Source of the DNA: Thalassospira profundimaris
Lineage (GTDB): Bacteria > Pseudomonadota > Alphaproteobacteria > Rhodospirillales > Thalassospiraceae
DNA: 64,000 nt
Assembly: GCF_003326675.1 (NCBI RefSeq)
Contig: NZ_JPWF01000016.1
Span: 1 to 64,000, forward strand
Direction: 5' to 3'
Shown here: piece by piece, positions 42,788 to 52,259 of the stretch
How positions within the stretch are numbered: position 1 is the first letter of the stretch
How the letters are laid out: every line of letters begins with the position of its first letter
Program-made: the position numbers and the translations under genes
The notes under the pieces: model-generated
What the model was told of the DNA's origin: nothing
Database searches by the model: none
Seen by the model: only the letters and a program-made list of their open reading frames with translations

Positions 42788-43654
42788 CTAGCCGGTGGAG
42801 CGTCCGGGCAGCGGAAGCACATCATCCTCGCCATCAATTTGCGGAAAATTGCCCGATGCCCAGTCGGCTTTGGCCTTTTCGATGCGTTCCTTGGAGGAAG
42901 CAACGAAATTCCACCATAAATGCCGATGGCCCAGCGGCAAGCCGCCCAGCAACATCACGCGGCTTTCGGTCGCAGCAACGATATCGGGGATTTCTTCGGG
43001 CGCGACATAGACAAAGCTTTCCGGGCCATAGGCGACGCCATCGATATTGACACTGCCCGAGACCACATAAACTGCCCCTTCCTGATTTTCACCGGGAAGC
43101 AGCAATTGCGCGCCTTCGTCCATGTGAACATCAAGGTAATACAGCTTGGATTTGACCGGCACCGGTGCGGTTTTCCCGAAAGCTTCGCCCGCGATCAGAC
43201 GCATGTGAAGCCCGGCATCCTCGATCACCGGCAGGTCGTTTTTCGAGACGTGATAAAAGGCCGGTTCGGATTCTTCTTCTTCCTCGGGCACGGCGACCCA
43301 AAGTTGGAGACCGTCAAGTTCGTGCACCGAATTGCGCACCGCCGGTGTTTCACGTTCGGAATGGGTAATGCCATGCCCGGCATTCATCCAGTTCAGATCG
43401 CCCGGCGTGATTTCCAGATTGCTGCCCAGACTGTCACGATGCAGAACCGCCCCCTTGAACAGGTACGTCACGGTTGCCAGACAGATATGGGGATGCGGGG
43501 GAACGTCAATGCCCTGCCCCGGCTGAAATTCGGCAGGTCCCATATGATCAAAGAACACAAACGGCCCGACCGAACGGACGTCGCGATGCGGCAGAACGCG
43601 GCGCACTGAAAACGCACCCAGATCGGCTTCCTTGCCAGTGATGAGCTTAACCAA
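42788..43654 (-). CDS. Pirin family protein
   Basis: A 288-aa bicupin. The N-terminal cupin carries the iron site: HPHICLATVTYLFKG (two His), HRDSLG (His) and NAGHGITHSE (His/Glu). The C-terminal cupin (about 190-235) and the final GHRHLWWNFVASSKERIEKA are standard for pirins. Some bacterial pirins act as quercetin dioxygenases or bind metabolic enzymes such as pyruvate dehydrogenase, and no partner can be named here. An acidic EEEEES insertion lies near residue 125. Confidence 0.92.
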   Translation of the reverse strand: MVKLITGKEADLGAFSVRRVLPHRDVRSVGPFVFFDHMGPAEFQPGQGIDVPPHPHICLATVTYLFKGAVLHRDSLGSNLEITPGDLNWMNAGHGITHSERETPAVRNSVHELDGLQLWVAVPEEEEESEPAFYHVSKNDLPVIEDAGLHMRLIAGEAFGKTAPVPVKSKLYYLDVHMDEGAQLLLPGENQEGAVYVVSGSVNIDGVAYGPESFVYVAPEEIPDIVAATESRVMLLGGLPLGHRHLWWNFVASSKERIEKAKADWASGNFPQIDGEDDVLPLPGRSTG

Positions 43655-43738
43655 GCGCCGCCTCCTTTATATATGTCAGGTGGGAACAGCCCGAACCGGC
43701 GGACTGTCCCGGTTTAATGTGCCGATATCACTGCCCGA

Positions 43739-44779
43739 TTACGGGCACGGGAATGGCCATTTCTGATGGATTGCTTCGATCTCGGCCAGAACATCGTCCG
43801 ACAGCGTGATCTTGGCCGACCCGATATTGGTTTTCAGTTGTTCCATGCTGGTCGCGCCGATGATGTTCGAGGTCAGGAACGGACGCGAATTCACATAAGC
43901 CAACGCCATCTGGCACGGATCAAGACCGTTATCCTTGGCCAGTTTCACATAGGCCTCGGTCGATTTGATGCCGTTTTCGGTCTGATAGCGGCTGAAATAT
44001 TGCGGCCATTTGGCAACACGGGTTCCTTCGGGACGGGCGCCGCCCAGATATTTGCCAGAAAGCGCACCACCACCCAGCGGCGAATAGGCCAGAAGACCGG
44101 CATCTTCGCGGATCGAACATTCAGCCATGCCGACTTCATATTGGCGGGTCAGAAGGCTGTAGGGGTTTTGAACCGAAACCACACGCGGCCAGCCATTTTT
44201 CTCGGCCAGTTCAAGGAACTTCATCAGTCCCCACGGGTTTTCGTTCGACAGACCGATATGGCGAACCTTGCCGGCCTTTACCAGTTCATCAAGGGCCTCG
44301 AGGCTTTCCTCGATCGGGGTGAAATCTTCGTCGGCGTCATGGACATAACCCAGCTTGCCAAAGAAGTTGGAGTTACGATCCGGCCAATGGAGCTGATAAA
44401 GATCGAGATAATCGGTTTTCAGACGGGTAAGCGACCCGTCAATCGCCTCAAAGATTTGGGCACGAGTCAGACGCGGCCCGTTACGAACATAGGAAAAACG
44501 TTCAGCCGGACCGACAATCTTGGAAGCAATCACCAGATCATCGCGTTTACCGCGTTTTTCAAGCCAGTTGCCGATGATGGTTTCGGTTGCGGTAAAGGTC
44601 TCTTCCATTGCCGGGACCGGGTACATTTCGGCGGTATCAATGAAATTGACTTCATTGGCGGTCGCGTAATCAAGCTGTTCGAAAGCTTCGTCCTGCGTAT
44701 TCTGCTGGCCCCAGGTCATCGTGCCCAGGCAAATCACACTGACATCAATGTCAGTACGTCCCAATCGACGGTATTCCAT
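43739..44779 (-). CDS. NADP-dependent aldo/keto reductase, Tas-like
   Basis: A 346-aa TIM-barrel reductase. MEYRRLGRTDIDVSVICLG, then GTMTWGQQNT and NFIDTAEMYPVPAMEET (catalytic Asp and Tyr), are as in E. coli Tas. The cofactor end (about 300-340; NIIGATSMEQLKTNI) binds NADPH. The frame reaches 44887, but AGGGGA is 8 nt before the ATG at 44779. E. coli Tas can complement tyrosine prototrophy in starving cells; the physiological substrate is unknown. A LacI-type palindrome lies 154 bp upstream. Confidence 0.92.
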   Translation of the reverse strand: MEYRRLGRTDIDVSVICLGTMTWGQQNTQDEAFEQLDYATANEVNFIDTAEMYPVPAMEETFTATETIIGNWLEKRGKRDDLVIASKIVGPAERFSYVRNGPRLTRAQIFEAIDGSLTRLKTDYLDLYQLHWPDRNSNFFGKLGYVHDADEDFTPIEESLEALDELVKAGKVRHIGLSNENPWGLMKFLELAEKNGWPRVVSVQNPYSLLTRQYEVGMAECSIREDAGLLAYSPLGGGALSGKYLGGARPEGTRVAKWPQYFSRYQTENGIKSTEAYVKLAKDNGLDPCQMALAYVNSRPFLTSNIIGATSMEQLKTNIGSAKITLSDDVLAEIEAIHQKWPFPCP

Positions 44780-44932
44780 ATAACAATCCCCTTTTGCATC
44801 CCGACGCCAAGCGGCTCCTGATGGGATGCGACTTTTCACAATGGTATGAATATATCCCGTGGCGCGCGCGATGAAACCGCCCGACATAAAAAATCTTCGT
44901 CCGCCATGGATTTATCGCGCAGTTTCAAACGA

Positions 44933-44946
44933 TGTTAGCGCTAACA
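44933..44946. promoter_or_regulatory. LacI-family-type operator palindrome
   Basis: TGTTAGCGCTAACA is a perfect 14-bp palindrome with a central CG, the hallmark of LacI/GalR-family sites. It lies between the FIST gene's 3' end and the aldo/keto reductase's start. No LacI-family gene is in the window. Confidence 0.6.
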
Positions 44947-44950
44947 AAGC

Positions 44951-46069
44951 CTAGATAAACAGGGTCAGAACCCCGGTATAGCCATAGAAACGGTCGTTGC
45001 AAATTTCGCCATTGCCGTAAAAACCGGTCAGGGGCAGATCACCGAGTTCGTCGCGGATGATCATCATTTCACGGCTTTCGGTGCCAAACAGATGCGGGCC
45101 GCGCGCGACACAGCTGCAATAAAGGGCGCCGCGCGGCTTGCCCGGCAGGCGTTTTTGCAATTCCGCCAGCATACGGCGCAAATCCTGTTCGGCGGCCGCA
45201 CCGTCACGACGGACAAAGCGGATGGCATCACCGGCCTGCACATCGCCACTTATGGCAATCATATTGTTGTTGGGATCAATCCCCATCAGATTACGCACAA
45301 CAAAATCGCCGGTATCAGAGCCGGGCACCATCAGGGCCGCATGATAACGGCCCGATGCGATGGAATGTTCACTGCCATCGGCATCAAGTTCTTCTTTCAG
45401 GACCTCAAGTGCCGGGCGATCATCAAGCGTGGAAACAATGCCTTCGCGTCCCTCGGTCACGCGGTGAACCGGCCCGACCGGCGTGCAGGCCTGACTGATG
45501 CCGACCTGTACTGTGGTTTTGCCGTCAAACAAAACGCCTGAAAGACCGCCGTCAACAACGCGATCGGCGATCTGTGGTGCGCTTCGTTCGCCAGAAGCAA
45601 TCCCGCCAACAAGATAGGTTGAGCCCATCCGCGCCAATTCGGACAAGGTCGCAAGACTTTGCGGTGCGCCCGGATCGCCATGCACCAGACCGAATATCGG
45701 TTGCAGACGATCAATCGCCTTTTGCAATTCCGGCGCATCGAGATCGGCATCGGTTTTAAGCGGCTCAAAGATATGGAATTCATCACTGGCAAAGGGGGCA
45801 ACCATCACGGATGCCGCCGGCACTCCGAAATAGGCCCGACCCGATCCACACACACCAACGCCCGATGTGCCGATCCAGTGTTCAACAGAAAGCCGGGATC
45901 GCAGGAAGGTCAGGATACTGCCGATATCTTCAGCCAATGCCTCGGAAACATACAGGAAAGCCAGCGCCTGATCAGGTAGCGGTTCTTTTTCCAAAAGCTC
46001 TGCCAGTTCGGAGGCAACAGAAGCCCAGTTTTCCCCGCTGGCATGTGCAGCCCGAAATTCCGCTGTCAT
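44951..46069 (-). CDS. FIST-domain protein
   Basis: A 372-aa protein made of FIST_N (about 30-215; GTSGVGVCGSG, SVMVAPF) and FIST_C (about 220-365), ending with TGFYGNGEICNDRFYGYTGVLTLF, the family hallmark. FIST domains are sensory modules thought to bind small ligands such as amino acids. Usually they are joined to or encoded beside a signalling protein. Here the gene stands alone, with no kinase, GGDEF or receptor nearby. GGGAG lies 6 nt before the ATG. Confidence 0.9.
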   Translation of the reverse strand: MTAEFRAAHASGENWASVASELAELLEKEPLPDQALAFLYVSEALAEDIGSILTFLRSRLSVEHWIGTSGVGVCGSGRAYFGVPAASVMVAPFASDEFHIFEPLKTDADLDAPELQKAIDRLQPIFGLVHGDPGAPQSLATLSELARMGSTYLVGGIASGERSAPQIADRVVDGGLSGVLFDGKTTVQVGISQACTPVGPVHRVTEGREGIVSTLDDRPALEVLKEELDADGSEHSIASGRYHAALMVPGSDTGDFVVRNLMGIDPNNNMIAISGDVQAGDAIRFVRRDGAAAEQDLRRMLAELQKRLPGKPRGALYCSCVARGPHLFGTESREMMIIRDELGDLPLTGFYGNGEICNDRFYGYTGVLTLFI

Positions 46070-46229
46070 GTATTCTCCCGATCTAGACTGGTCTGTTGAT
46101 CCGGGTCTTGCGCCCGTTTTCTCCCGTAAATGCCGATTTATTGGTCACGGCACTTTCTGTTATCTAAGCACTCGGCCAAGTCTTCGACAAGGGCCAAGGC
46201 CAATGCATTGGCAAATGTCATGACCGGCA

Positions 46230-46934
46230 TCAGGAAATATGTTTGCGCAGCAAATCCATCGCCGCATTCAACTGTGTCATCCGCTGATGGGAGCCATAAT
46301 TGCTGTCAGGATGGTGAATGGCCGCCAGAACGCGATATTTGGCCCGAACAGCGCGCATATCGGGGCGCGCATTGGGGGCAAAACCCATTACATGCAGGGC
46401 CTCGTTAAAGGTCGTGACACCGCGATCAAGCGGATCAAAGGCCAGATTATCCACAATCTGGCGCAGACGTTCGAGTTCTTCGCGCGATTGCAAAAGTTCG
46501 ACGGGCGGTTCGGCCTGTCGCTTTTTAAGCGCCCGGGCTTCTTCCAGGGCGGCCCGTTCCGCGGCTAGAACGTGGGATTTTTCAACCCGCATCTTCACGT
46601 AACCCGCATCGAAATCAATGGCCATTTTCAATGCTTTACGCACTGTCACAATGGCAAATCCCGGCGGAAGGCGCAGTTGCAGGCGCGGCTTGCGACGCCA
46701 GGGACGGCCTTCGGCGGGGCCGGATTTCAAAACGATGGTTTCGCGGTCACCTTTTGGTGGATCGCCCGGATCTTCGTAATCTTCAATAGCCTTTTCCGGC
46801 ACAATCAACATGACGGAACGCGCCAGATCGGCGGCATTAACACCGCGGCGCTCGGCCAGTTGCAAAACAGCATCCCGGAAAACCGACGAACAGGGGATGG
46901 TATAGGATTGCTTGACACCAGTTGCTGCGGACAC
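46230..46934 (-). CDS. J-domain protein with N-terminal RHH-like segment
   Basis: A 234-aa protein. The C-terminus (about 175-232) is a J domain: EALHVMGFAPNARPDMRAVR, AKYRVLAAIHHPDSNYG with the catalytic HPD at 208-210, then QLNAAMDLLRK. The N-terminus (about 10-50) looks like a ribbon-helix-helix unit (YTIPCSSVFRDAVLQLAERRG). A middle part rich in Arg/Lys separates them. It would recruit DnaK to a specific client, perhaps on DNA. The start is a GTG with AAGGG 7 nt upstream. Its promoter lies in the 1-kb non-coding region. Confidence 0.8.
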   Translation of the reverse strand: MSAATGVKQSYTIPCSSVFRDAVLQLAERRGVNAADLARSVMLIVPEKAIEDYEDPGDPPKGDRETIVLKSGPAEGRPWRRKPRLQLRLPPGFAIVTVRKALKMAIDFDAGYVKMRVEKSHVLAAERAALEEARALKKRQAEPPVELLQSREELERLRQIVDNLAFDPLDRGVTTFNEALHVMGFAPNARPDMRAVRAKYRVLAAIHHPDSNYGSHQRMTQLNAAMDLLRKHIS

Positions 46935-47234
46935 GCCAGACCCTTTGATAAGATACTGATTTTATTTAAAAATAATGCGGTCTTTTCGCGGGTTACCTAT
47001 CACAACAGCGATGCTGTGATCCCGGATTTGGAAAAGTGTATCTGTCGATTCCGGCCTCTGCAACTGCATTTGCAGTCAAGTTTGAATCGCTTCCGATTCA
47101 TCCACAGGAAAAACAGCGACTCGAAATGTGATCCCGGAGTCGACAAAAAGGATTCAAGTCCCTGATATTGCGCCATTCTTGCAGAATCCCCAATGAATCC
47201 GCGGGGCGACTCGGCGAAAACTTATTCAACAAAC

Positions 47235-47243
47235 TTATCCACA
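47235..47243 (+). other. Perfect DnaA-box match
   Basis: TTATCCACA matches the consensus exactly. One perfect box is expected now and then by chance, but this one lies within the GANTC cluster, next to AT-rich DNA and within 140 bp of a one-mismatch box. Confidence 0.5.
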
Positions 47244-47402
47244 GGGCGCTGGTATCGGTAGAGAACAATTTTTGCCTAAATCGTTGAATCAACTGGCTTC
47301 TTTGTATGAATCACCGGTTTCAACATGGCATGACAAAAACAACGTTTCAGGTCAAGAGCCTGAAATTGCCGTTTCGGAATTCAGATCGGAACACATAAAA
47401 CA

Positions 47403-47661
47403 ACATATGCAGTTAACATGTGGAGAGATCGGAACATAACCGAAAGTAAATGGTATGTTAATTTTACAGCATCCCCGCTGTTGAGAGGGTAAAAACGGCG
47501 TTTTCACCCGTTTTTCTACCTGTTTTCAGCGGCCCACACATCACTTTAACCCATTGTTTTAATACACACTTTCAGACAATCACCTGGTCTCTCACCGGAT
47601 CAGGCACGCAACCAAATTATTCGTTTCGGGTTGTTGATAATTTCTATCTACATATGCAGTT
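47403..47661. repeat. 12-bp direct repeat pair
   Basis: ACATATGCAGTT occurs at 47403-47414 and again at 47650-47661, in the same orientation, 247 bp apart, on either side of the terminator-like hairpin. Confidence 0.6.
47491..47515. terminator. Bidirectional terminator-like hairpin inside the non-coding region
   Basis: AAAAACGG (47491-47498) pairs with CCGTTTTT (47508-47515) over a 9-nt loop, with a T-run at each end. It is far from any gene end, which suggests that a short untranslated RNA ends here. Confidence 0.6.
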
Positions 47662-47913
47662 TTATTTTCTGAGGACCTCCAATTTTAGCCACCAGCAGCG
47701 TAATTTCAGAATTTGAAAGACGCCACACGCCCTGATAACACCCTGTAATACTGCGATTTTTTAGCATCTGCAAAATGGAGATGGTGAAAGCCGCGAACAG
47801 CATCCTGATCTGCGATCAAGACGATCCGTGATCAGATCGAAAATCGCCTGATGTGCCGATTTGACATTATCCAGAGGCGCAGGCACGCGACCGACACGCC
47901 ATTTGGGTATAAA

Positions 47914-47946
47914 AAAGCCCTGTCACGGCAAGCATGACAGGGCTTT
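47914..47946 (-). terminator. Intrinsic terminator after tesA
   Basis: AAAGCCCTGTCA (47914-47925) and TGACAGGGCTTT (47935-47946) form a perfect 12-bp stem. On the minus strand it is followed by TTTTTT. Confidence 0.9.
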
Positions 47947-47962
47947 GGGGTATTGTGATTGA

Positions 47963-48670
47963 TCAGGAGGCGTCATCAAGAAGGTTGATTACATTGGGTA
48001 GAATACGTTCGACAATTACCCCGACCCCGTCGGCATTCGGATGCATTCCATCATCCTGATTAAGGGTGGGCTCGGCCGCAACGCCATCAAGGAAAAACGG
48101 ATAAAAATCAATCTCGTAGCGCCCGGCAAGGTCGGGATAGATGCTGTTGAATTCATCGCCATACGCCGCCCCCATATTGGGCGGCGCCATCATTCCGGCC
48201 AGAAGAATATCCACATCCTGCGCCCGCAGCTTTTCAATGATCTGTGCCAAATTATCGCGGGTCTGGGACGGTTCGACCCCGCGCAGGGCATCATTGGCCC
48301 CCAGTTCAAGCAAGACGGCATCAGGCTTGTCGACAAGCGCCCAGTCAAGGCGGGCCAACCCGGCCGCCGAAGTATCACCGGACACCGAACTGTTGATCAC
48401 CCGAACATCATGCCCTGCGTCCTTAAGGGCGGCTTCAAGTTTCGGGGCGAAGCCATCATCATGGGAAAGGCCATATCCGGCCATCAAGCTATCCCCAAAC
48501 AAAACAATGGTTTGCGGTGCTTCATCCTTGGCCTGAACTGGTGCAATCCCGCCGAACAATGCGACAAACCCCAACAGGATCGCCGACAGAACCGGTGCGA
48601 AATGCCGTTTGCGCAACCGCAAAGCAGTGAACTCGATTACAGTGCGACCTTGCCCGGAAGCCCAATTCAT
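47963..48670 (-). CDS. tesA: Periplasmic SGNH lipase/thioesterase I
   Basis: A 235-aa exported hydrolase. The signal peptide ends near AKDEAP. The SGNH blocks are all present: GDSLMAGYGL (Ser), the Gly of SSVSGDT, GANDAL (Asn), and DGMHPN (Asp/His). It hydrolyses thioesters, esters and lysophospholipids in the periplasm. A GTG at 48697 is in frame, but AAGGTGAG lies 9 nt before the ATG at 48670. It is divergent from ybbA-ybbP, the same arrangement as in E. coli. Confidence 0.93.
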   Translation of the reverse strand: MNWASGQGRTVIEFTALRLRKRHFAPVLSAILLGFVALFGGIAPVQAKDEAPQTIVLFGDSLMAGYGLSHDDGFAPKLEAALKDAGHDVRVINSSVSGDTSAAGLARLDWALVDKPDAVLLELGANDALRGVEPSQTRDNLAQIIEKLRAQDVDILLAGMMAPPNMGAAYGDEFNSIYPDLAGRYEIDFYPFFLDGVAAEPTLNQDDGMHPNADGVGVIVERILPNVINLLDDAS

Positions 48671-48838
48671 ATCAATTCTCACCTTGTAAGCTGTCACCTT
48701 GCTGATGTGGTTACCTACCGGTTACCCTTCGACAGCGCATTCAAACCGCTAGAAGTTTGAACCAGAAACGTCCTGATCCGTAAGCTTATGTAACCTGCTT
48801 TGTTGATCTTGCAACGGACAAGCCCGATTGGACCCGAT

Positions 48839-49585
48839 ATGAGTGTGACCGAAACCACCACGATCCCGGAACAAACAGATATTTCCGCGGGCGAGAAACC
48901 CAAACAGACAATTGATGTCCGGAACCTTAAGCTGCGCCTGCAAGGTCCGGCCGGCATTGTCGAGATTCTTAAGGGTGTTGATCTGTCACTGAATGCCGGG
49001 GAACGGGTCAGTCTGGTCGGCCCGTCCGGGTCGGGCAAAACATCACTTTTGATGGTTATTGCGGGATTGGAACAAGCGCAGGAAGGGGTCGTCAATGTCT
49101 GTGGCAATGATCTGCGCGCCCTTGATGAAGACGGCCTGGCACTTTATCGCCGCCACCATGTCGGCATTGTATTTCAGGACTTCCATCTGATCCCGACCAT
49201 GAGTGCGCTTGAAAACGTTGCACTTCCGATGGAGTTCGCCGGACGCAAGGATGCCTTTGAAAAGGCCCGCGCCGAACTTGAACTGGTCGGGCTTGGCCAT
49301 CGTACCGATCATTATCCCGGCCAATTGTCCGGCGGCGAACAACAGCGTGTCGCCCTTGCCCGTGCGCTTGCCACCGATCCGGAGCTTTTGCTGGCCGATG
49401 AGCCGACCGGCAACCTTGATGGTGCGACCGGTGAAACGATTATTGAATTGCTGTTTGATCTGACCAAACGCCGTGGCTCCACACTGCTTCTGATCACCCA
49501 TGATCCGGGCCTTGCCGAGCGGTGCGACCGCACAGTGATGCTTCGTGATGGTGAAATCGTTTCGCAGCTGGAATCGCAGTCATGA
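48839..49585 (+). CDS. ybbA: ABC transporter ATPase, YbbA type
   Basis: A 248-aa ATPase of the LolD/MacB class. Walker A is [11 protein letters not shown], signature [16 protein letters not shown] and Walker [14 protein letters not shown]. The leading 35 residues are polar and poorly conserved. Translation is coupled to ybbP, since the stop and next start overlap by 4 bp (ATGA). A longer frame from 48800 is less likely; the ATG at 48839 matches the family's start even though its ribosome site is weak. YbbA-YbbP is a MacB/LolCDE-like system that acts at the inner membrane, possibly on lipids. Confidence 0.92.
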   Translation: MSVTETTTIPEQTDISAGEKPKQTIDVRNLKLRLQGPAGIVEILKGVDLSLNAGERVSLVGPSGSGKTSLLMVIAGLEQAQEGVVNVCGNDLRALDEDGLALYRRHHVGIVFQDFHLIPTMSALENVALPMEFAGRKDAFEKARAELELVGLGHRTDHYPGQLSGGEQQRVALARALATDPELLLADEPTGNLDGATGETIIELLFDLTKRRGSTLLLITHDPGLAERCDRTVMLRDGEIVSQLESQS

Positions 49586-52140
49586 GCATGGATCAGTCTT
49601 TATCCCCAAGCGATGACCGCCTTTGGTCGATTGCCTGGCGGGTTTGCCGTCGGGAACTGCGGGGTGGTCTTTCGGGATTTCGCATTTTTCTGGCCTGCCT
49701 TGCACTGGGTGTCGGGGCGATTGCCGCAGTTGGAAACGTTTCGGAGTCCGTTCTTTCGGCGCTGGAGCGTGACGGGCGCAAGCTTTTGGGCGGCGATGTT
49801 GAACTGCGCCTGACCCATCTCGAAGCGACAAGCGAACAGCTTGAATGGCTGGAAAATAACAGCGAACGCCTTGGTCAACTGGCCACCATGCGCACCACTG
49901 CCTATGGGCCGGATCAACGCCGTCTGGTCGAGTTGAAGGCGGTTGATGACCTTTATCCGCTGTTTGGCGAGATGGAGATTGAAGGCGGCATTCCCTTTGA
50001 CGGCATCCTTGATCAGAAGGACGGCATCTGGGGGGCAGTGACCGAGGCCGGGCTTCTGGAACGCCTTAACATCGCGATCGGCGATACTGTCAAACTTGGC
50101 GATATCGATGTGCAAATCCGGGGTGTGATTGCCAAGGAGCCTGACAAGGCTGTCGGCTTTTTCAATTTTGGCCCGCGCCTGATGATTGCCAAGGCTGCCC
50201 TGCCCGATACCGGACTGGTGCAGCCCGGAAGCCTGATCCAGTATTATTACGCATTGGATCTGAACGATAATGAAACACCAACCGCGTTTCGCGAACGGCT
50301 TGAAGACCGGTTCGAAGATGCAGGATGGCGCATTCGCGACACAGCAAACGCCAATCCGGGATTGCGTCGTTTCATTGAACGTTTGACCCTGTTTCTGACC
50401 CTTGTCGGCCTGTCGGCCCTTCTGGTTGGTGGCATCGGGGTTGCCAATGCGGTACGCAGCCATATCGAAAGCAAAACATCCGTTATCGCCACCCTGAAAT
50501 CCATCGGGGCGTCGCATGGTCTGGTCTTGCGGATTTACTTCCTGCAAATCCTTGTGCTTGCCCTGATAGGGATTGGCATCGGGCTTTTGATCGGGGCAGT
50601 CACGCCAGCGGTTGTTGCCCCGCTTCTGGCCGGGCGGTTGCCGATTGATGTGACCCTTGGACCGGCATTGCCATCCCTGATCATTGCAACCAGCTTCGGG
50701 GTTCTGACCACATTGGTCTTTGCCCTGCCGTCGCTGTTGCGCGCACGTGAAATCCCCGCAGCACGATTGTTCCGGGCCAGTGCCGGGCTGTTTAACGGAA
50801 GTCCGGTACGTAAACGCGACCTGCCCTATATCGGTGCGCCGCTTGTTCTTTTGCTGATTCTGACGGTTTTGACGGCAACGGATCAGGCGATTGCCGTTGG
50901 CTTTATTGCCGGATCGGCCGCCGCTGTGGTGATTTTCACCTATGCCGGACGGGGGATTGTATCCCTTTCGAAACGGTTTATCACCGGACGGGATGCCTTT
51001 TCGCGCCTTGCACTTGCCAACCTGCATCGTCCGGGCGCAAGTACGGTTCCGGTGGCGCTTTCGCTTGGGCTTGGTCTGACCCTTCTGGTGACGATTTCCG
51101 GGATCGAGGGCAATCTTGATAACGAGATCAACGAGAACCTGCCGGAATCCGCCCCGGCATTCTTCTTCCTTGATATTCGTCCCGATCAGATTGATCAGTT
51201 CCGGTCCGAGCTTCTGGCCCAGAAAGATGTTTCGGATATCGAACAAACACCGATGCTGCGCGGGCGTGTCACGGCCATTGACGGGGTTGATGCCAATGAT
51301 GTCGGCCCAGGGGATGATCGCTGGTTCCTGCGCGGGGATCGCGGACTTACCTTTGCCGCCACCCCGCCCCCTGAAACCAAGCTGGTGCGCGGTGAATGGT
51401 GGCCAGCCGATTATGAAGATGCGTCCAAGCCGCTGGTTTCGATCAGTGCCGATATCGGTAATGCCTTTGCGCTTGAACCGGGCGATACCATCACGGTCAA
51501 TATCCTTGGCCGAGACATTACCGCCGAGATTGCCAACTGGCGCGAAGTGGAATGGCAAAGCCTGCGCATGAATTTCGCGATGGTGTTTTCACCGGGTCTG
51601 ATCGACAAGGCCCCCTATAGCCTGATCGCAACAGCCCATATGCCACGTGAAATGGAAGAACCGGTGGATCGTCTGATCGGTCTGGACTTCCCCAATGTGT
51701 CGGCGATCCGCGTGCGCGAGGCACTGGAAGCCGCCAATGCCATTCTGGCCGGGATCGGGACCGCGCTTAATGCCACCAGCATGATTGCAATTGTCGCCGG
51801 TGTGCTTGTCCTTGCCGGGGCAGTCGCCGCCGGACGGCGCAAGCGGATCTATGATGCCGTGGTGCTTAAGACCCTTGGTGCGACGCGGGCCAATATCCTT
51901 TATGCCTATGCGCTGGAATACGGGATTCTTGGCCTTGCCACCGGGCTCATTGCCGCAATCGTCGGATCAGTTGCCGCTTGGTCGGTACTGGTTCTGGTGA
52001 TGGGGGCCAACTGGGTTCTGTTGCCCATGACCATTCTTGGTCCGATTGGCATCGGATTGTTTGCCACCCTTGCCGCCGGTTTTGTCGGCACATGGCAGGC
52101 CCTGCGCGTTCCGGCCGCACCGTTGCTGCGAAACGAATAG
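49582..52140 (+). CDS. ybbP: FtsX-type ABC permease, YbbP type
   Basis: An 852-aa inner-membrane protein with two FtsX-like helix bundles. TM1 is near residue 30, followed by a periplasmic MacB-type domain (about 55-250). Helices are at about 265-420, a second periplasmic domain is about 510-690, and a second FtsX bundle follows (about 715-845; [21 protein letters not shown] is the typical coupling loop). It is the size and plan of E. coli YbbP (804 aa). Its role with YbbA and TesA is thought to be in envelope lipid handling, but has not been firmly established. A strong terminator follows. Confidence 0.93.
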   Translation: MSMDQSLSPSDDRLWSIAWRVCRRELRGGLSGFRIFLACLALGVGAIAAVGNVSESVLSALERDGRKLLGGDVELRLTHLEATSEQLEWLENNSERLGQLATMRTTAYGPDQRRLVELKAVDDLYPLFGEMEIEGGIPFDGILDQKDGIWGAVTEAGLLERLNIAIGDTVKLGDIDVQIRGVIAKEPDKAVGFFNFGPRLMIAKAALPDTGLVQPGSLIQYYYALDLNDNETPTAFRERLEDRFEDAGWRIRDTANANPGLRRFIERLTLFLTLVGLSALLVGGIGVANAVRSHIESKTSVIATLKSIGASHGLVLRIYFLQILVLALIGIGIGLLIGAVTPAVVAPLLAGRLPIDVTLGPALPSLIIATSFGVLTTLVFALPSLLRAREIPAARLFRASAGLFNGSPVRKRDLPYIGAPLVLLLILTVLTATDQAIAVGFIAGSAAAVVIFTYAGRGIVSLSKRFITGRDAFSRLALANLHRPGASTVPVALSLGLGLTLLVTISGIEGNLDNEINENLPESAPAFFFLDIRPDQIDQFRSELLAQKDVSDIEQTPMLRGRVTAIDGVDANDVGPGDDRWFLRGDRGLTFAATPPPETKLVRGEWWPADYEDASKPLVSISADIGNAFALEPGDTITVNILGRDITAEIANWREVEWQSLRMNFAMVFSPGLIDKAPYSLIATAHMPREMEEPVDRLIGLDFPNVSAIRVREALEAANAILAGIGTALNATSMIAIVAGVLVLAGAVAAGRRKRIYDAVVLKTLGATRANILYAYALEYGILGLATGLIAAIVGSVAAWSVLVLVMGANWVLLPMTILGPIGIGLFATLAAGFVGTWQALRVPAAPLLRNE

Positions 52141-52166
52141 CCCGCAGCATCAAACAGCATCTATCA

Positions 52167-52200
52167 AAACAGGGCCGATCAGATGTGATCGGCCCTGTTT
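52167..52200. terminator. Bidirectional terminator between ybbP and the acyl-CoA synthetase gene
   Basis: A perfect 15-bp stem with GATG loop: AAACAGGGCCGATCA (52167-52181) pairs with TGATCGGCCCTGTTT (52186-52200). T-runs are present in both directions between converging genes. Confidence 0.92.
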
Positions 52201-52259
52201 GCATTTTAAAATCATTTCGATATCAAACCGGAAAACGTCACCCGGTCAAATAAACCGGT

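Larger units (their letters stand above)
46935..47962. other. 1-kb AT-rich non-coding region with GANTC cluster and DnaA-box-like sites
   Basis: There is no credible gene in 1028 bp. Between 47047 and 47312 there are eleven GANTC sites (47047, 47084, 47095, 47118, 47137, 47151, 47184, 47195, 47208, 47286, 47308), against about one expected by chance. TTATCCACA, a perfect DnaA box, is at 47235-47243, with near-matches TCATCCACA (47098-47106) and TTATCCAGA (47867-47875). AT-rich DNA follows (22 G/C in 60 at 47401-47460). Also seen are a TTTCAGG/CCTGAAA stem (47345-47365), a terminator (47491-47515) and a 12-bp direct repeat. It could be a replication or methylation-controlled regulatory region. 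Confidence 0.6.

Noticed and set aside
46935..47962. Calling this region oriC as a feature
   Set aside because: One perfect DnaA box and a GANTC cluster are not enough without GC skew and without origin-linked genes nearby; it is kept as a hypothesis.
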